DNA of 36,296 bases, from contig CAMYLV010000029.1 in assembly GCA_947259495.1 (NCBI GenBank), positions 1-36,296 of the forward strand. The letters are read 5' to 3'. This DNA comes from an uncultured Desulfobacterales bacterium (GTDB lineage: Bacteria; Desulfobacterota; Desulfobacteria; Desulfobacterales; JAHEIW01). Of the stretch, positions 18,135-26,312 are shown in pieces (positions within the stretch are counted from its first letter, which is position 1; each line of letters begins with the position of its first letter). A program made the translations under genes and the position numbers. Under the pieces are notes generated by a model. It saw only the letters and a list, made by a program, of their open reading frames with translations. It searched no databases and had not been told where the DNA came from.

Positions 18135-18773
18135 TTACAAACCCAGCAGCTCTTTGCCGGTATCAACAGCGCTGGCGGCATTTGAGGCATAGGCGTCGGC
18201 GCCAATTTCTTTGGCAAACTCGGCCGTCACGGGAGCCCCGCCAATCATAATTTTGATCTGGTCCCTGATGCCCGCCTCTTTGATGGCATTGATGGTTTCG
18301 CCCATCTTTGGCATAGTGGTGGTTAAAAGCGCCGACATACCAAAGAGCTCTGCTTTGTGATCCTTCAACGCATCAACAAACGCTTGGGGCTCCTGATCAA
18401 TGCCTAAATCAATAACCTTAAAGCCGGCACCTTCGAACATCATGCCCACCAGGTTCTTTCCGATGTCATGCAAGTCGCCCTTTACGGTACCGATCACTAA
18501 TGTGCCGGCCGTCTTCACACCGGATGCTACCAGCAGGGGCCGCAAGATTTCCATGGCGCCATGCATGCACTTGGCACACCGCAACACCTCCGGAATAAAC
18601 ATTTCGTTGGCTTTAAAGCGCTGTCCCACTACATCCATTCCGGCCAGCAGTCCCTGCTCCAAAATATCCTGGGGCGATAGGCCCCCTTCCAAGGCTTCTT
18701 TTGTGAGACTTGAAACTTCATCCACTTTACCGGCGATCAACGACTCTGCCATTGTTCCGAATAATTCACTCAT
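18135..18773 (-). CDS. Methyltransferase corrinoid protein (MtbC/MttC family)
   Basis: The 212-residue protein binds the cobamide that receives methyl groups from MttB enzymes. Residues 1-85 form the four-helix cap of methionine-synthase type, and residues 88-212 form the Rossmann B12-binding domain. The lower cobalt ligand motif DxHxxG is D100-L-H102-D-I-G105 (GDLHDIGKNLV), followed by the GGAPV segment near residue 176. The ATG at 18773 is chosen because AAAGGAGG lies 8 bases upstream; an upstream in-frame Met would add 14 unlikely residues. It leads the minus operon, 82 bases before mttB copy 4. It is the only corrinoid protein here for four MttB paralogues, so sharing is likely. Confidence 0.95.
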   Translation of the reverse strand: MSELFGTMAESLIAGKVDEVSSLTKEALEGGLSPQDILEQGLLAGMDVVGQRFKANEMFIPEVLRCAKCMHGAMEILRPLLVASGVKTAGTLVIGTVKGDLHDIGKNLVGMMFEGAGFKVIDLGIDQEPQAFVDALKDHKAELFGMSALLTTTMPKMGETINAIKEAGIRDQIKIMIGGAPVTAEFAKEIGADAYASNAASAVDTGKELLGL

Positions 18774-18872
18774 GTTTGTTGCCTCCTTTACAAATAAAAT
18801 ATTGAAAAACACCATCAGCTTTATTTGGATGCCTTATCGAAGACTATCGTGCAAAAAGGACCTAACCGTGGC

Positions 18873-18901
18873 AATCTATATGATATTTATATGACAATCA
18901 A
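18873..18901 (-). promoter_or_regulatory. Candidate promoter of the corrinoid/mttB operon
   Basis: On the minus strand TTGATT (18901-18896) and TAGATT (18878-18873) are spaced 17 bases, about 100 bases before the corrinoid protein ATG. The gap after the regulator gene is 147 bases, so an own promoter is plausible. Both boxes are imperfect. Confidence 0.35.
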
Positions 18902-18920
18902 TCCGAAAAGAATTTTCTTA

Positions 18921-19817
18921 CTACTCTTTATACAGGTTAAACAGGATATCATTTTCATAATAAGCCTGCTCCAGCTTTTCCTGATGCGCTTTGAGCCGGC
19001 CGCCATTGCGGCTCGCCAGCTCCAGGACGAGATAGTTTACGATACACGAAATTGTGGTTGGATTTCCGATAAAAGGAATGTTTTTTGACGACGCGATCAG
19101 CGACAGGTGGGCAAACTGAGTCAACGGACAAAGCGCGCTATCCGCAATCACGAGAAGGGTCTGGCCGAGTCGGCGGACCATTTTGCCCAATCGAATCAGT
19201 TCATTCGGATAGCGCGTCGTAGCAATGATGGTCACCAGGCTCTCCGGCGATGCGTTTGTCAGCCAGTCGATCGCCGTGCTATCGCTGCCTTTTAGTATGT
19301 GGACATTCGAGCGAATCTTAGTCAGCGACCAACCCAGGTAGTAAGCAAATGTAAAGGAAAGACGGGATCCAATAACATAGATGGAATTGCTTGTTTCAAG
19401 AAAATCAACCATTTTTTGAAGTGCATCCATATCGACGGTTTCAAGAAACAGTTTCAAGTTTTCCATCTCTTCAAACACAACACGGCTGAGGCGATCTGCT
19501 CCCGGCTGATGCATGCCCGATAGGTCCGTACGGTCCAGCATCGTTAGCTCCGTATCCACAAAATCCCTTAAAGCCTGTTGAAATGCACCATAGCCTTTAT
19601 ATCCCAGTTGGCTGACGAAACGAACCACCGTTGCTTCGCTGACCTCGCACGCTTGAGCCAGCTCCTTTGTTGTCATAAAGACGGCTTTGCGGGGATTGTT
19701 GAGGATATAGTTGCCAAGGATCCGGGCTTTGGGCGTCAACGAATGGTGTTGTTCGACGATTCCCTGCATCGTTGGATGGGATGATTGATCTCGCATCATA
19801 TTTCTTAGACTAAACAT
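18921..19817 (-). CDS. RpiR-family transcriptional regulator (HTH_6 plus SIS domain)
   Basis: The protein is up to 298 residues. Residues 18-95 form the RpiR winged HTH (MTTKELAQACEVSEATVVRF then VSQLGYKGYGAFQQAL), and residues 120-260 form an SIS sugar-isomerase fold (IYVIGSRLSFTFAYYLG), which in this family binds a phosphosugar or similar effector. It lies between the minus-strand methyltransferase operon and the divergent sox genes, so it is the natural candidate regulator of both. No good ribosome site precedes the ATG at 19817; Met codons at 19799 or 19796 could also be used. RpiR proteins mostly control sugar pathways, so an amine-linked effector would be unusual. Repressor versus activator is not decidable. 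Confidence 0.9.
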   Translation of the reverse strand: MFSLRNMMRDQSSHPTMQGIVEQHHSLTPKARILGNYILNNPRKAVFMTTKELAQACEVSEATVVRFVSQLGYKGYGAFQQALRDFVDTELTMLDRTDLSGMHQPGADRLSRVVFEEMENLKLFLETVDMDALQKMVDFLETSNSIYVIGSRLSFTFAYYLGWSLTKIRSNVHILKGSDSTAIDWLTNASPESLVTIIATTRYPNELIRLGKMVRRLGQTLLVIADSALCPLTQFAHLSLIASSKNIPFIGNPTTISCIVNYLVLELASRNGGRLKAHQEKLEQAYYENDILFNLYKE

Positions 19818-19998
19818 TTATATAGAAAAATGAAATATATATAATCAAATGAGGTAAAACTCTACAAAATTTCACCTAAAATGGATTATTTTGACTTAAA
19901 ACGCGCTCTATATGAGTTGTTATGACCAAAAACCTTTCAAAATTAGCGGTCTATTAACAGGATGCCCTGAATAAATCAAATCCAAAATCTACCCGGAT

Positions 19999-20045
19999 CT
20001 TATATAATTAATATTATAATATTATTAAATATTTATATAATAATA
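19999..20045. other. A/T-only tract with dyad symmetry
   Basis: About 45 consecutive A/T bases lie in the control region between the regulator and soxB. They hold overlapping inverted repeats (TTATATAA-type ends and an AATATTATAATATT core). The tract could be an UP-element, a bent or silencer-binding site, or a melting region. Nothing coding is present. Confidence 0.5.
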
Positions 20046-20120
20046 GCTGTTATTCGGCACACTGGATATGCATTGGAATTGTGTAATATCAACCATATTT
20101 TTAGAATTGTCAACCTATTT

Positions 20121-20137
20121 TGAAATGATAAATTTCA
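20121..20137. promoter_or_regulatory. Candidate operator TGAAAT-N5-ATTTCA
   Basis: TGAAATGATAAATTTCA is a perfect 6-bp inverted repeat around 5 bases. It sits 15 bases upstream of the candidate sox promoter, and a related half-site (GTTTCATTATCA) overlaps that promoter. Its position beside an RpiR-type gene makes it the best operator candidate. The assignment to that regulator is inferred. Confidence 0.5.
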
Positions 20138-20152
20138 TTTTTCATTTTTTTC

Positions 20153-20180
20153 TTGACATGATTTGTTTCATTATCATAAG
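20153..20180 (+). promoter_or_regulatory. Candidate sigma70-type promoter for the sox genes
   Basis: A consensus TTGACA at 20153-20158 is followed after 16 bases by CATAAG (20175-20180), in an A/T-rich context. A transcript would have a leader of about 300 bases that includes the palindromic element at 20238-20422. Confidence 0.45.
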
Positions 20181-20237
20181 TAGTGTTCAATCTTAAAGGC
20201 GTGTCAAAACCGGGCGCGGGAAGACATGTCTATAAGC

Positions 20238-20422
20238 CATTTCAAAACCCCGTTCCAGCCGATTTGCGGCTTTTGTAAAGCGCTAAGCTTGTTACGCTAA
20301 TCCGCCTGAGGCGGAGAAAACTCGGTCTAAAGCCCTCAAACAGTTCAAGATTTTACGCTCCACGGCGCTAAGCGCTTTTTAACAAAAGTCCGCAAAATTA
20401 GCGCCAAAGAGGTTTTGAAATG
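20238..20422. repeat. 185-bp palindromic element with 12-bp terminal inverted repeats
   Basis: The ends are CATTTCAAAACC (20238-20249) and GGTTTTGAAATG (20411-20422), a perfect 12-bp inverted repeat. Inside, TTGCGGCTTTTGTAAAGCGC on the left pairs imperfectly with GCGCTTTTTAACAAAAGTCC plus GCAA on the right, and CCGCCTGAGGCGG (20302-20314) forms a small central hairpin. It lies in the sox leader, 70 bases before soxB. It has no coding frame and resembles a MITE or REP-type element; no clear target-site duplication is visible. Confidence 0.7.
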
Positions 20423-20491
20423 ACTTCAAACCATCCAACTAAATGATTTTTTAAAAATTTACATATCGCATCATCATAAGAGGTAGATTTT

Positions 20492-21715
20492 ATGTTTGGA
20501 AGGGTTAAACCCCTATGGGGGGAAAAGTCGTCGCTCAAGTCAAACTATGATGCTGTTATCATCGGCGGTGGGCTTCATGGGCTGGCTGCGGCCTATTTTT
20601 TGGCGCGGGATCACAACATGCGTAATGTGGCTGTGCTTGAAAAACGGTTCATTGGCTTTGGCGGATCAGGGCGCAATACCGCCATCGTGCGGGCCAACCA
20701 GCGCACCCAGGAAAATGTTCCGCTTTACAAGGAAGCACTCGCGCTGTGGCCCGTATTGACCAAAGATTTGGACTACAACCTGATGTTCTTTAATTGCGGG
20801 AATTTGAACCTGATGCACAGTGAGGCCGCCATGAATGCGGCGCGGATGAATGTTGCCACCGCACAGTTTCACGGGGTGGAAAGTCATTTGATTGATGCCA
20901 AACAATGCAAAGAACTGGTTCCGGCCCTTAATATATTGGCGGACATCACCTATCCGATTTTTGGTGCGATGTATCATCCACCGGGCGGAATTTTACGCCA
21001 TGATGCCATCGTCTGGGGTCTGGCAAAGGGGGCCGCCGAACATGGCGTGCATGTTCACCAGCAAACCGAAGTGACCGGCATCGGTGTAGAAAACGGAAAA
21101 ATCGTTTCCGTTGAAACGGACAAAGGCCAGATTAAAACCCCGCGGGTGCTGAATGCCGCCGGTGGCTATTCTGCTGCGCTTTCCTATCAAATGCTGGGAA
21201 TAAAATTGCCGATCAGCGTATTAACCATTCAGGCCATGGTTACCCAGCCGCTGAAACCGCTTTTAAACCATGTGGTTTCGTCCGGCGCTTATCATGCGTA
21301 TGCAAACCAGACCCTTAAAGGTGAAATCGCCACCGGCGCTCACATGGATTCCTGGCCCAATTACACGACGCAAACCACCGCTTATTATATCAAACATCAG
21401 GCCGAGGCGCTTGCAGAGATGCTGCCCTGTCTCAGGGGAGTCAAATTTATGCGCCACTGGGGCGGCCTGGCGGATATGACCCCGGACATGGCGCCCATCA
21501 TGGACGGCAACGATTCCATTGAGGGCTATTTTATGGATTGCGGCTGGGGATATTTCGGCTTTAAATCCTGTGCTGCCAGTGGGAAATATATGGCGCAATT
21601 TATGGCCAGCGGGAATTGCCCCAATATGCTCAAGCCCTTCAGCCTGCGTCGCTTTGAGCAGCACCGGCTGATGGGGGAAACCGCAGCGGTCGTCAATTAT
21701 ACGCCCGACAACTAG
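20492..21715 (+). CDS. soxB: Heterotetrameric sarcosine oxidase beta subunit (SoxB)
   Basis: The 407-residue DAO-type flavoprotein has the FAD dinucleotide motif VIIGGGLHGLAAAYFLA at about residues 22-38. The segment LRHDAIVWGLAKGA carries His170, which by alignment with known SoxB (RHDA motif) is the histidine that binds FMN covalently. The C-terminal DCGWGYFGFKSCAASGKYMA is also typical. SoxB oxidises the N-methyl group of sarcosine or a related secondary/tertiary amine; the methylene passes through the complex to tetrahydrofolate on SoxA. AGAGGT precedes the ATG. The other subunit genes follow after an unusual 123-base palindromic gap. In this context the electron acceptor may be ETF rather than oxygen (inference). 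Confidence 0.92.
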   Translation: MFGRVKPLWGEKSSLKSNYDAVIIGGGLHGLAAAYFLARDHNMRNVAVLEKRFIGFGGSGRNTAIVRANQRTQENVPLYKEALALWPVLTKDLDYNLMFFNCGNLNLMHSEAAMNAARMNVATAQFHGVESHLIDAKQCKELVPALNILADITYPIFGAMYHPPGGILRHDAIVWGLAKGAAEHGVHVHQQTEVTGIGVENGKIVSVETDKGQIKTPRVLNAAGGYSAALSYQMLGIKLPISVLTIQAMVTQPLKPLLNHVVSSGAYHAYANQTLKGEIATGAHMDSWPNYTTQTTAYYIKHQAEALAEMLPCLRGVKFMRHWGGLADMTPDMAPIMDGNDSIEGYFMDCGWGYFGFKSCAASGKYMAQFMASGNCPNMLKPFSLRRFEQHRLMGETAAVVNYTPDN

Positions 21716-21717
21716 AT

Positions 21718-21814
21718 GATTGAAAATTGAATATTTGTGGATGTCGCTTGGCTCCGTCATATTAATTTTAAATTGATCCGCCGGAGACGGACCTTAAATA
21801 TTCAATATTCAATC
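21718..21814. repeat. Nested palindrome between soxB and soxD
   Basis: The outer arms GATTGAAAATTGAATATTT (21718-21736) and the complement of 21796-21814 match at 18 of 19 positions. Inner arms TCCGTC (21753-21758) and GACGGA (21786-21791) pair exactly. The element fills the gap inside the sox gene set and could form a strong RNA hairpin in the transcript. Confidence 0.75.
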
Positions 21815-21838
21815 TTCAATTAAAATGGAGGTCACCTC

Positions 21839-22099
21839 ATGGCATTAACCCTTACCTGTCCCGTGTGCGGCAAGCGCAACGGTTATGAATTCCGCTACGG
21901 CGGAGAAGAAAAGGGGCCCCGGCCGGATGAAGCAGGTATTACGCCCCGGAGCTGGTGCGAATATGTGCACATGAACCAATGTGTGGCCGGCATTCAGAAA
22001 GAATGGTGGTGCCATAAAGATGGCTGTGGTGTCTGGTTTACAACGCACCGCGACACAACTTGTAATCTTGAGGTGGATAAACCGGAGGCGCAATCATGA
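21839..22099 (+). CDS. soxD: Sarcosine oxidase delta subunit (SoxD)
   Basis: This 86-residue zinc-binding subunit has Cys7 and Cys10 in CPVCGKR and His59 and Cys63 in CHKDGC, the same pattern as the zinc site of characterised SoxD. EFRYGGE, the W-x3-Y region and GVWFTTHRDT are further family hallmarks. It has no catalytic role but holds the heterotetramer together. AATGGAGG precedes the ATG, and its stop overlaps the soxA start by four bases (22096-22099), so the two are translationally coupled. Confidence 0.93.
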   Translation: MALTLTCPVCGKRNGYEFRYGGEEKGPRPDEAGITPRSWCEYVHMNQCVAGIQKEWWCHKDGCGVWFTTHRDTTCNLEVDKPEAQS

Positions 22100-25014
22100 A
22101 AAGGCTGGAAAAACTGTCCACCCTGCGGATTAATCCTGCGAAAACGCTTCATTTTAAGTATAAGAACAAAAATCTTAAGGGGCTGAGTGGCGATACGGTT
22201 GCGACCGCCCTTTATGCCAGCGGTATTCGCATTTTTGGGCGCAGCTTGAAATATCATCGTCCGCGGGGTCTTTACAGCCTGGATGGCGAAAGCAGCAATA
22301 CCTGCATGCAGGTCAACGGGATTCCCAACGTATGTGCGGAGACCACTCTGCTGGCAGATGGCATGGAGGTTAAAGCGCAAAATGTGGCGGGTTCACCGGA
22401 AACGGATCTGAAGGGGTTCATGGACAAACTGGACTGGGCGATGCCGGCGGGATTTTATTATCGCACCCTGCACAAACCGGCCCGCATATGGCCCATTGCG
22501 CTAAAACAGGTGCGCAAGGCTGCCGGGCTGGGAAAAATTTCGGCCGAATTTCAAATGCCCGGCAAATATGATGAAATCTATCCCAAAGCGGATGTGTGCG
22601 TCATCGGAGGGGGGCCGGCGGGCATGTCGGCGGCCCTGGCCGCCGCCGAAAACGGGCTACGGGTGATCCTCCTGGAAACCCGTCCGTGGTTGGGCGGTTT
22701 TTTTGACTACCGTACGGCGCAAAATGGCGCCGGGCTATCGCTATCCCAAAGCGTCCGGCAGGCGGCGGAGCAGCTTGAACAAAACTCCAATGTTCGCATC
22801 TTTACGCAAACCCCGGTGGTCGGCGTTTATAACAACAATCTGGTCACCGCATTTCAGAAAGGGTGCGAGACCGACTATTTTGATGAACGCTATCTTGAAA
22901 TCCGGGCCACCAGTGTCGTGGTGGCCACGGGCTGCAGCGAGCGCCCGCTGCTTTTTGAAAACAACGAGCGACCCGGTGTCATGCAGATCGGCTGTGCGCA
23001 TCGGCTGGCCCAAACCTATGGTTTGCTTCCCGGTAAACAGGCCGTTTTCAGCATCGGTCATGATTTAGGTCTGGAAGCAGCGCTGGATCTGTTTGACCTG
23101 GGCCTTGAGGTCTTATGTGTGGCCGACATCCGGGAAGATGGACAAGACCCCGCACTGATAGAAGGGCTCCAGCAGCGCAACATCCCATTTTTAAGGGGGT
23201 GGGTCGCAACACGCGCTCATGGCAATAAGACGCTTCACAAAGTCACCCTGGCCACTATCCCGGGGACCCTCCGGAAGGATTTTTCCTGCGACCTTCTGGT
23301 GGCCTCAGCCGGGATGACGCCACTGACCGGCCCGCTTTCATTGGCCCAGGCAAAGCTGGCCTTTGAACCCTACACCGGTTTTTTTATCCCCCGGCAGCTG
23401 CCGGCCAAAATACAGGTTGCCGGAAGGTTGCTGGGACTCAATCACCCTGCGACCATTGAGGCCTCGGGTCGGCTCGCCGGCACTTTAGCTGCCGGCGACT
23501 GCGGTGTATCCGTCGAAAGCCGGTTGAAAGAAGCCCGCGAAAAACTTAATCAATTACCGGGTCCGGACCAGGGCAGTAAATTGGTAACAGCCCCCGTTCA
23601 GGGCCGCAAAACCTTTATCTGCTTTGACGAAGATACGACGGTAAAAAACGTGAAACAGGCCCTGGCAAAGGGTTTTGATGCCACCGAACTCATCAAGCGC
23701 TTTACCGCCGCCGGCACCGGACCGGGACAGGGGGGTATCCCCGGGCACAATCTTCCGTTGTTTGTGGCGCAATACCATGGCGATATCAAAGCGACGGCCA
23801 TGCCGACCACCGTACGGGCACCTCTGGTTCCCACGTATATTGCCACCTATGCCGGCAGCAACCACGATATGTGCAAGCGCACGCCGGTTCACGATTCCCA
23901 GAAAGCCGCCGGCGGTGTCATCCGGCGAATTGGTGTCTGGAAACGGGCACGCTATTTTTCCAAGGATTTCAGCTGTCGCGCGGAAATCGAAAATGTCCGT
24001 AAGAACGTCGGCCTGCTGGATGCCTCTACGCTCGGCAAATTTAGGCTCTGGGGGCCCGATGCATTAAACGCCCTGCAGCGGGTTTATGCCAGCGACATGT
24101 CCAGGATTACCAACGGCAAAGTTAAATATTCGGCCATGTGCAACGATGACGCCTGTATTATCGATGACGGCGTGGTGGTCAAAAGGGCTGAAAACGATTA
24201 TTATTTTACTACCTCCACCGCCCGGGCCGGTGCCACGGTGGAATGGATCCGGTATCACACCCGCTATGACGGCTGGAATTTCCACATGGTCAATCTCACT
24301 GACGCCTTCGGGGTGATTAACATGGCGGGCCCCAATGCACGCAAGGTGCTTGCAAAAGTCACGGATGCCGATGTTTCCGATGACGCCTTTCCGTATGCCG
24401 CGTATCGTGAATTTATGATTAAAGATACCATACCGGTAAGGTCTATGCGTCTGGGGTTTGTGGGTGAGCTTTCCTTCGAGCTGCATGTTCCCTCATCTTA
24501 CATGCAGGCCCTGTGGGATCTGTTGACCGAAGCCGGGAAAGAATTTGGCATCCGCCATTTCGGCCTGGAAGCCCAAAATGTGTTGCGCATGGAAAAAGCC
24601 CACCTGATTATCGGTTCCGAATCCGAGCAGCGCACCACGCTTCACGATGTCGGGCTCGGGTTTCTATGGAGCCGCGACAAATCAGAGGAAAAAACCGTGG
24701 GGGCCGTGGCCCTCAGGCAGACCGAAAACCAGGAGGCGCGTTTGAAGCTGGTGGGATTTAAGATGGAGGATCCTTCCCGGGTCCCGAAAGATGGATCCAT
24801 CATCGTGGACAACCGCATCAGAGGATATGTGTGTATTGCGCGCCACAGCTTTGCGTTGCAAGAACCCGTCGGGCTTGCGCTGGTGGATGCACCACTGGCC
24901 GGGGAAGGCACGCGCTTGCAAATTTATGAAGATGAATGCAACGGTCAGCACCTTTATGCAACGGTGGTGCCCACCCCCTTTTACGACCCTGAAGGTAAAC
25001 GAATACGGATGTGA
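22096..25014 (+). CDS. soxA: Sarcosine oxidase alpha subunit (SoxA) with GcvT-type folate domain
   Basis: The 972-residue protein has the full SoxA layout. An N-terminal ferredoxin-like domain without cluster cysteines carries GRSLKYHRPRGLYSLDGES. A pyridine-nucleotide-disulfide-type domain follows, with VCVIGGGPAGMSAALAA near residues 165-185. The C-terminal GcvT domain (about 590-972; VGLLDASTLGKFRLWGPDAL, GVINMAGPNARKVL, FGLEAQNVLRMEKAHLIIGS) binds tetrahydrofolate. It accepts the methylene from SoxB and gives 5,10-methylene-THF, which can enter the Wood-Ljungdahl methyl branch of an anaerobe. It overlaps soxD by four bases and is 7 bases from soxG. The length agrees with known SoxA (about 965 residues). 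Confidence 0.95.
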   Translation: MKRLEKLSTLRINPAKTLHFKYKNKNLKGLSGDTVATALYASGIRIFGRSLKYHRPRGLYSLDGESSNTCMQVNGIPNVCAETTLLADGMEVKAQNVAGSPETDLKGFMDKLDWAMPAGFYYRTLHKPARIWPIALKQVRKAAGLGKISAEFQMPGKYDEIYPKADVCVIGGGPAGMSAALAAAENGLRVILLETRPWLGGFFDYRTAQNGAGLSLSQSVRQAAEQLEQNSNVRIFTQTPVVGVYNNNLVTAFQKGCETDYFDERYLEIRATSVVVATGCSERPLLFENNERPGVMQIGCAHRLAQTYGLLPGKQAVFSIGHDLGLEAALDLFDLGLEVLCVADIREDGQDPALIEGLQQRNIPFLRGWVATRAHGNKTLHKVTLATIPGTLRKDFSCDLLVASAGMTPLTGPLSLAQAKLAFEPYTGFFIPRQLPAKIQVAGRLLGLNHPATIEASGRLAGTLAAGDCGVSVESRLKEAREKLNQLPGPDQGSKLVTAPVQGRKTFICFDEDTTVKNVKQALAKGFDATELIKRFTAAGTGPGQGGIPGHNLPLFVAQYHGDIKATAMPTTVRAPLVPTYIATYAGSNHDMCKRTPVHDSQKAAGGVIRRIGVWKRARYFSKDFSCRAEIENVRKNVGLLDASTLGKFRLWGPDALNALQRVYASDMSRITNGKVKYSAMCNDDACIIDDGVVVKRAENDYYFTTSTARAGATVEWIRYHTRYDGWNFHMVNLTDAFGVINMAGPNARKVLAKVTDADVSDDAFPYAAYREFMIKDTIPVRSMRLGFVGELSFELHVPSSYMQALWDLLTEAGKEFGIRHFGLEAQNVLRMEKAHLIIGSESEQRTTLHDVGLGFLWSRDKSEEKTVGAVALRQTENQEARLKLVGFKMEDPSRVPKDGSIIVDNRIRGYVCIARHSFALQEPVGLALVDAPLAGEGTRLQIYEDECNGQHLYATVVPTPFYDPEGKRIRM

Positions 25015-25021
25015 GGTAAAA

Positions 25022-25654
25022 ATGGCTGTTGAAATTAAGCGACAATCTCCAATATCTTTTCCAGGTAACCCTCTAAAAACTGAACTTCGCGGTCATTGGA
25101 CCGTGATGCAGGAATATGAAGCTAAAGGCGATGCTCCCCGGGTGATCGACTTAAGCCACCGGATCCGGTGGGATCTTCAGGACAGCGATATTGCCAGGCA
25201 CCGGCCGGGGGGCGTGAGCATCCCGGATACACCCGGCCGGTGTGTGTTTGAAAATGGCGTTTTGATCAATCGCATGAACCGGACCCAGGCCTCGATCTGG
25301 CATCTATCCGGAGAAGACCTGTCCATCCCCGATGATCCGGCTTTTACCGACGTAACCGATGCGACCGTGTTTTTGGCGCTGTTAGGCAAGGAAATTTTTT
25401 CAATAACCGAAAAATTAACCACCCTTGATTTTTTTGACCCTCTCAAGGAAGCGCCGTTTTTACTGCAAGGACCGTTTTCACATGTCCCCTGCCAGATGGT
25501 TATATTAGGAAATACGCCGGAAAAATCTGCCATTCTGTTTACCTGTTCACGGGGCTATGCGCAGGATATGATAGCGGCTGTTCTTGAAGCCGGGGCGGAA
25601 TTTGAACTCCATCCTGCCGGTGAAAACGCATTTAGTGATTGGGTGAATAAATGA
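25022..25654 (+). CDS. soxG: Sarcosine oxidase gamma subunit-like protein (SoxG)
   Basis: The protein has 210 residues. The ATG at 25022 follows TGAGGT by 4 bases and soxA by 7; the open frame extends further upstream, but that part overlaps soxA in another frame. Sequence features are weak, as is usual for SoxG: TPGRCVFENGVLINRMNRTQ, LLQGPFSHVPCQMVILGN and a C-terminal FTCSRGYAQDMIAAVLEAGA that resembles the GcvT-like end of SoxG. The position directly after soxBDA is the main support. The protein would be a structural subunit contacting SoxA and SoxB. Confidence 0.75.
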   Translation: MAVEIKRQSPISFPGNPLKTELRGHWTVMQEYEAKGDAPRVIDLSHRIRWDLQDSDIARHRPGGVSIPDTPGRCVFENGVLINRMNRTQASIWHLSGEDLSIPDDPAFTDVTDATVFLALLGKEIFSITEKLTTLDFFDPLKEAPFLLQGPFSHVPCQMVILGNTPEKSAILFTCSRGYAQDMIAAVLEAGAEFELHPAGENAFSDWVNK

Positions 25655-25689
25655 TCAGGTTGAACGCGGACCGCTAAAAAGAGGATGCA

Positions 25690-26142
25690 ATGAACTTAGA
25701 AGACAAGATACGAACCGTGCTCGATGAACAGAAAATATCTTACGAAGTGTTTGAGCACGAGCCGGTTTATACCAATCCGACCATGGCAAAAGCGTTAAAT
25801 GTCAGCGAGTCTGAAACGGTAAAATCGCTGGTTTTAAAGACCAAAGAAGGCCGCATGATCGTTTTGGTTTTACCGGGTAACAAGAAAGTAGACTGGAAAC
25901 ACGCCGCCGCCGGTGCAAAAACAAAGAAAGTTTCATTTGCCAAACCCGAAGAGGTCAGTCAGGCGGTGGGTTGCGAGGTGGGGTGTGTACCGCCTTTTGG
26001 ACACCTGACGGCATTGCCGATTTACATGGATCCGGACTTGGTCAAAAAGAATTTTGTATACTTCAACCCGGGCGCTCACGATAAATCATTTAAAATAAAA
26101 GCCTGGGACCTAAAAAAGCTTTGCAATCCATCCCTAATTTGA
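25690..26142 (+). CDS. YbaK/ProX-type aminoacyl-tRNA deacylase domain protein
   Basis: The 150-residue single-domain protein is of the YbaK/EbsC/ProX editing family, which hydrolyses mischarged aminoacyl-tRNA in trans. Features are YEVFEHEPVYTNPTMAKALN, ETVKSLVLKTKEGRMIVLVL with the conserved Lys near residue 46, and CEVGCVPPFGHLTALPIYMD. AGAGGATG lies before the ATG. It follows soxG by 35 bases and may be read from the same transcript. A link to amine catabolism is not obvious; editing of tRNA charged with a methylated amino acid is only a thought. Confidence 0.9.
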   Translation: MNLEDKIRTVLDEQKISYEVFEHEPVYTNPTMAKALNVSESETVKSLVLKTKEGRMIVLVLPGNKKVDWKHAAAGAKTKKVSFAKPEEVSQAVGCEVGCVPPFGHLTALPIYMDPDLVKKNFVYFNPGAHDKSFKIKAWDLKKLCNPSLI

Positions 26143-26190
26143 CTTAGTGTAGCTACTTGACTTGATTGAACTGCATTTTTTAATTTTTGA

Positions 26191-26288
26191 TATACCGCAT
26201 TCCATAATAGTGTTCCGATATATGGAATTGGGGCATAAGTGGTTGTAGAAAAAGCGTTTGAAAATTGGAACGTTTTTTTGACAACCAC
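26191..26288 (-). repeat. Double-hairpin intergenic repeat, copy B
   Basis: This is the reverse-oriented partner of the element at 3158-3256. Read on the minus strand, hairpin 1 has GTGGTTGT/ACAACCAC ends pairing perfectly, and hairpin 2 pairs ATTCCATA with TATGGAAT without mismatch. Differences from copy A keep the second stem intact. It lies between the ybaK-like gene and the FAD dehydrogenase. Confidence 0.85.
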
Positions 26289-26312
26289 GATAAATCTGCA
26301 AGCGACTATTTT

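Noticed and set aside
19869-19874. Second TGAAAT/ATTTCA pair (19831-19836 and 19869-19874) as an operator for the regulator gene
   Set aside because: The half-sites are 32 bases apart, and such hexamers are expected by chance in this A/T-rich DNA.
24791-25021. Upstream extension of the soxG frame
   Set aside because: It lies inside soxA in another frame; the ATG at 25022 has a ribosome site and the usual spacing.
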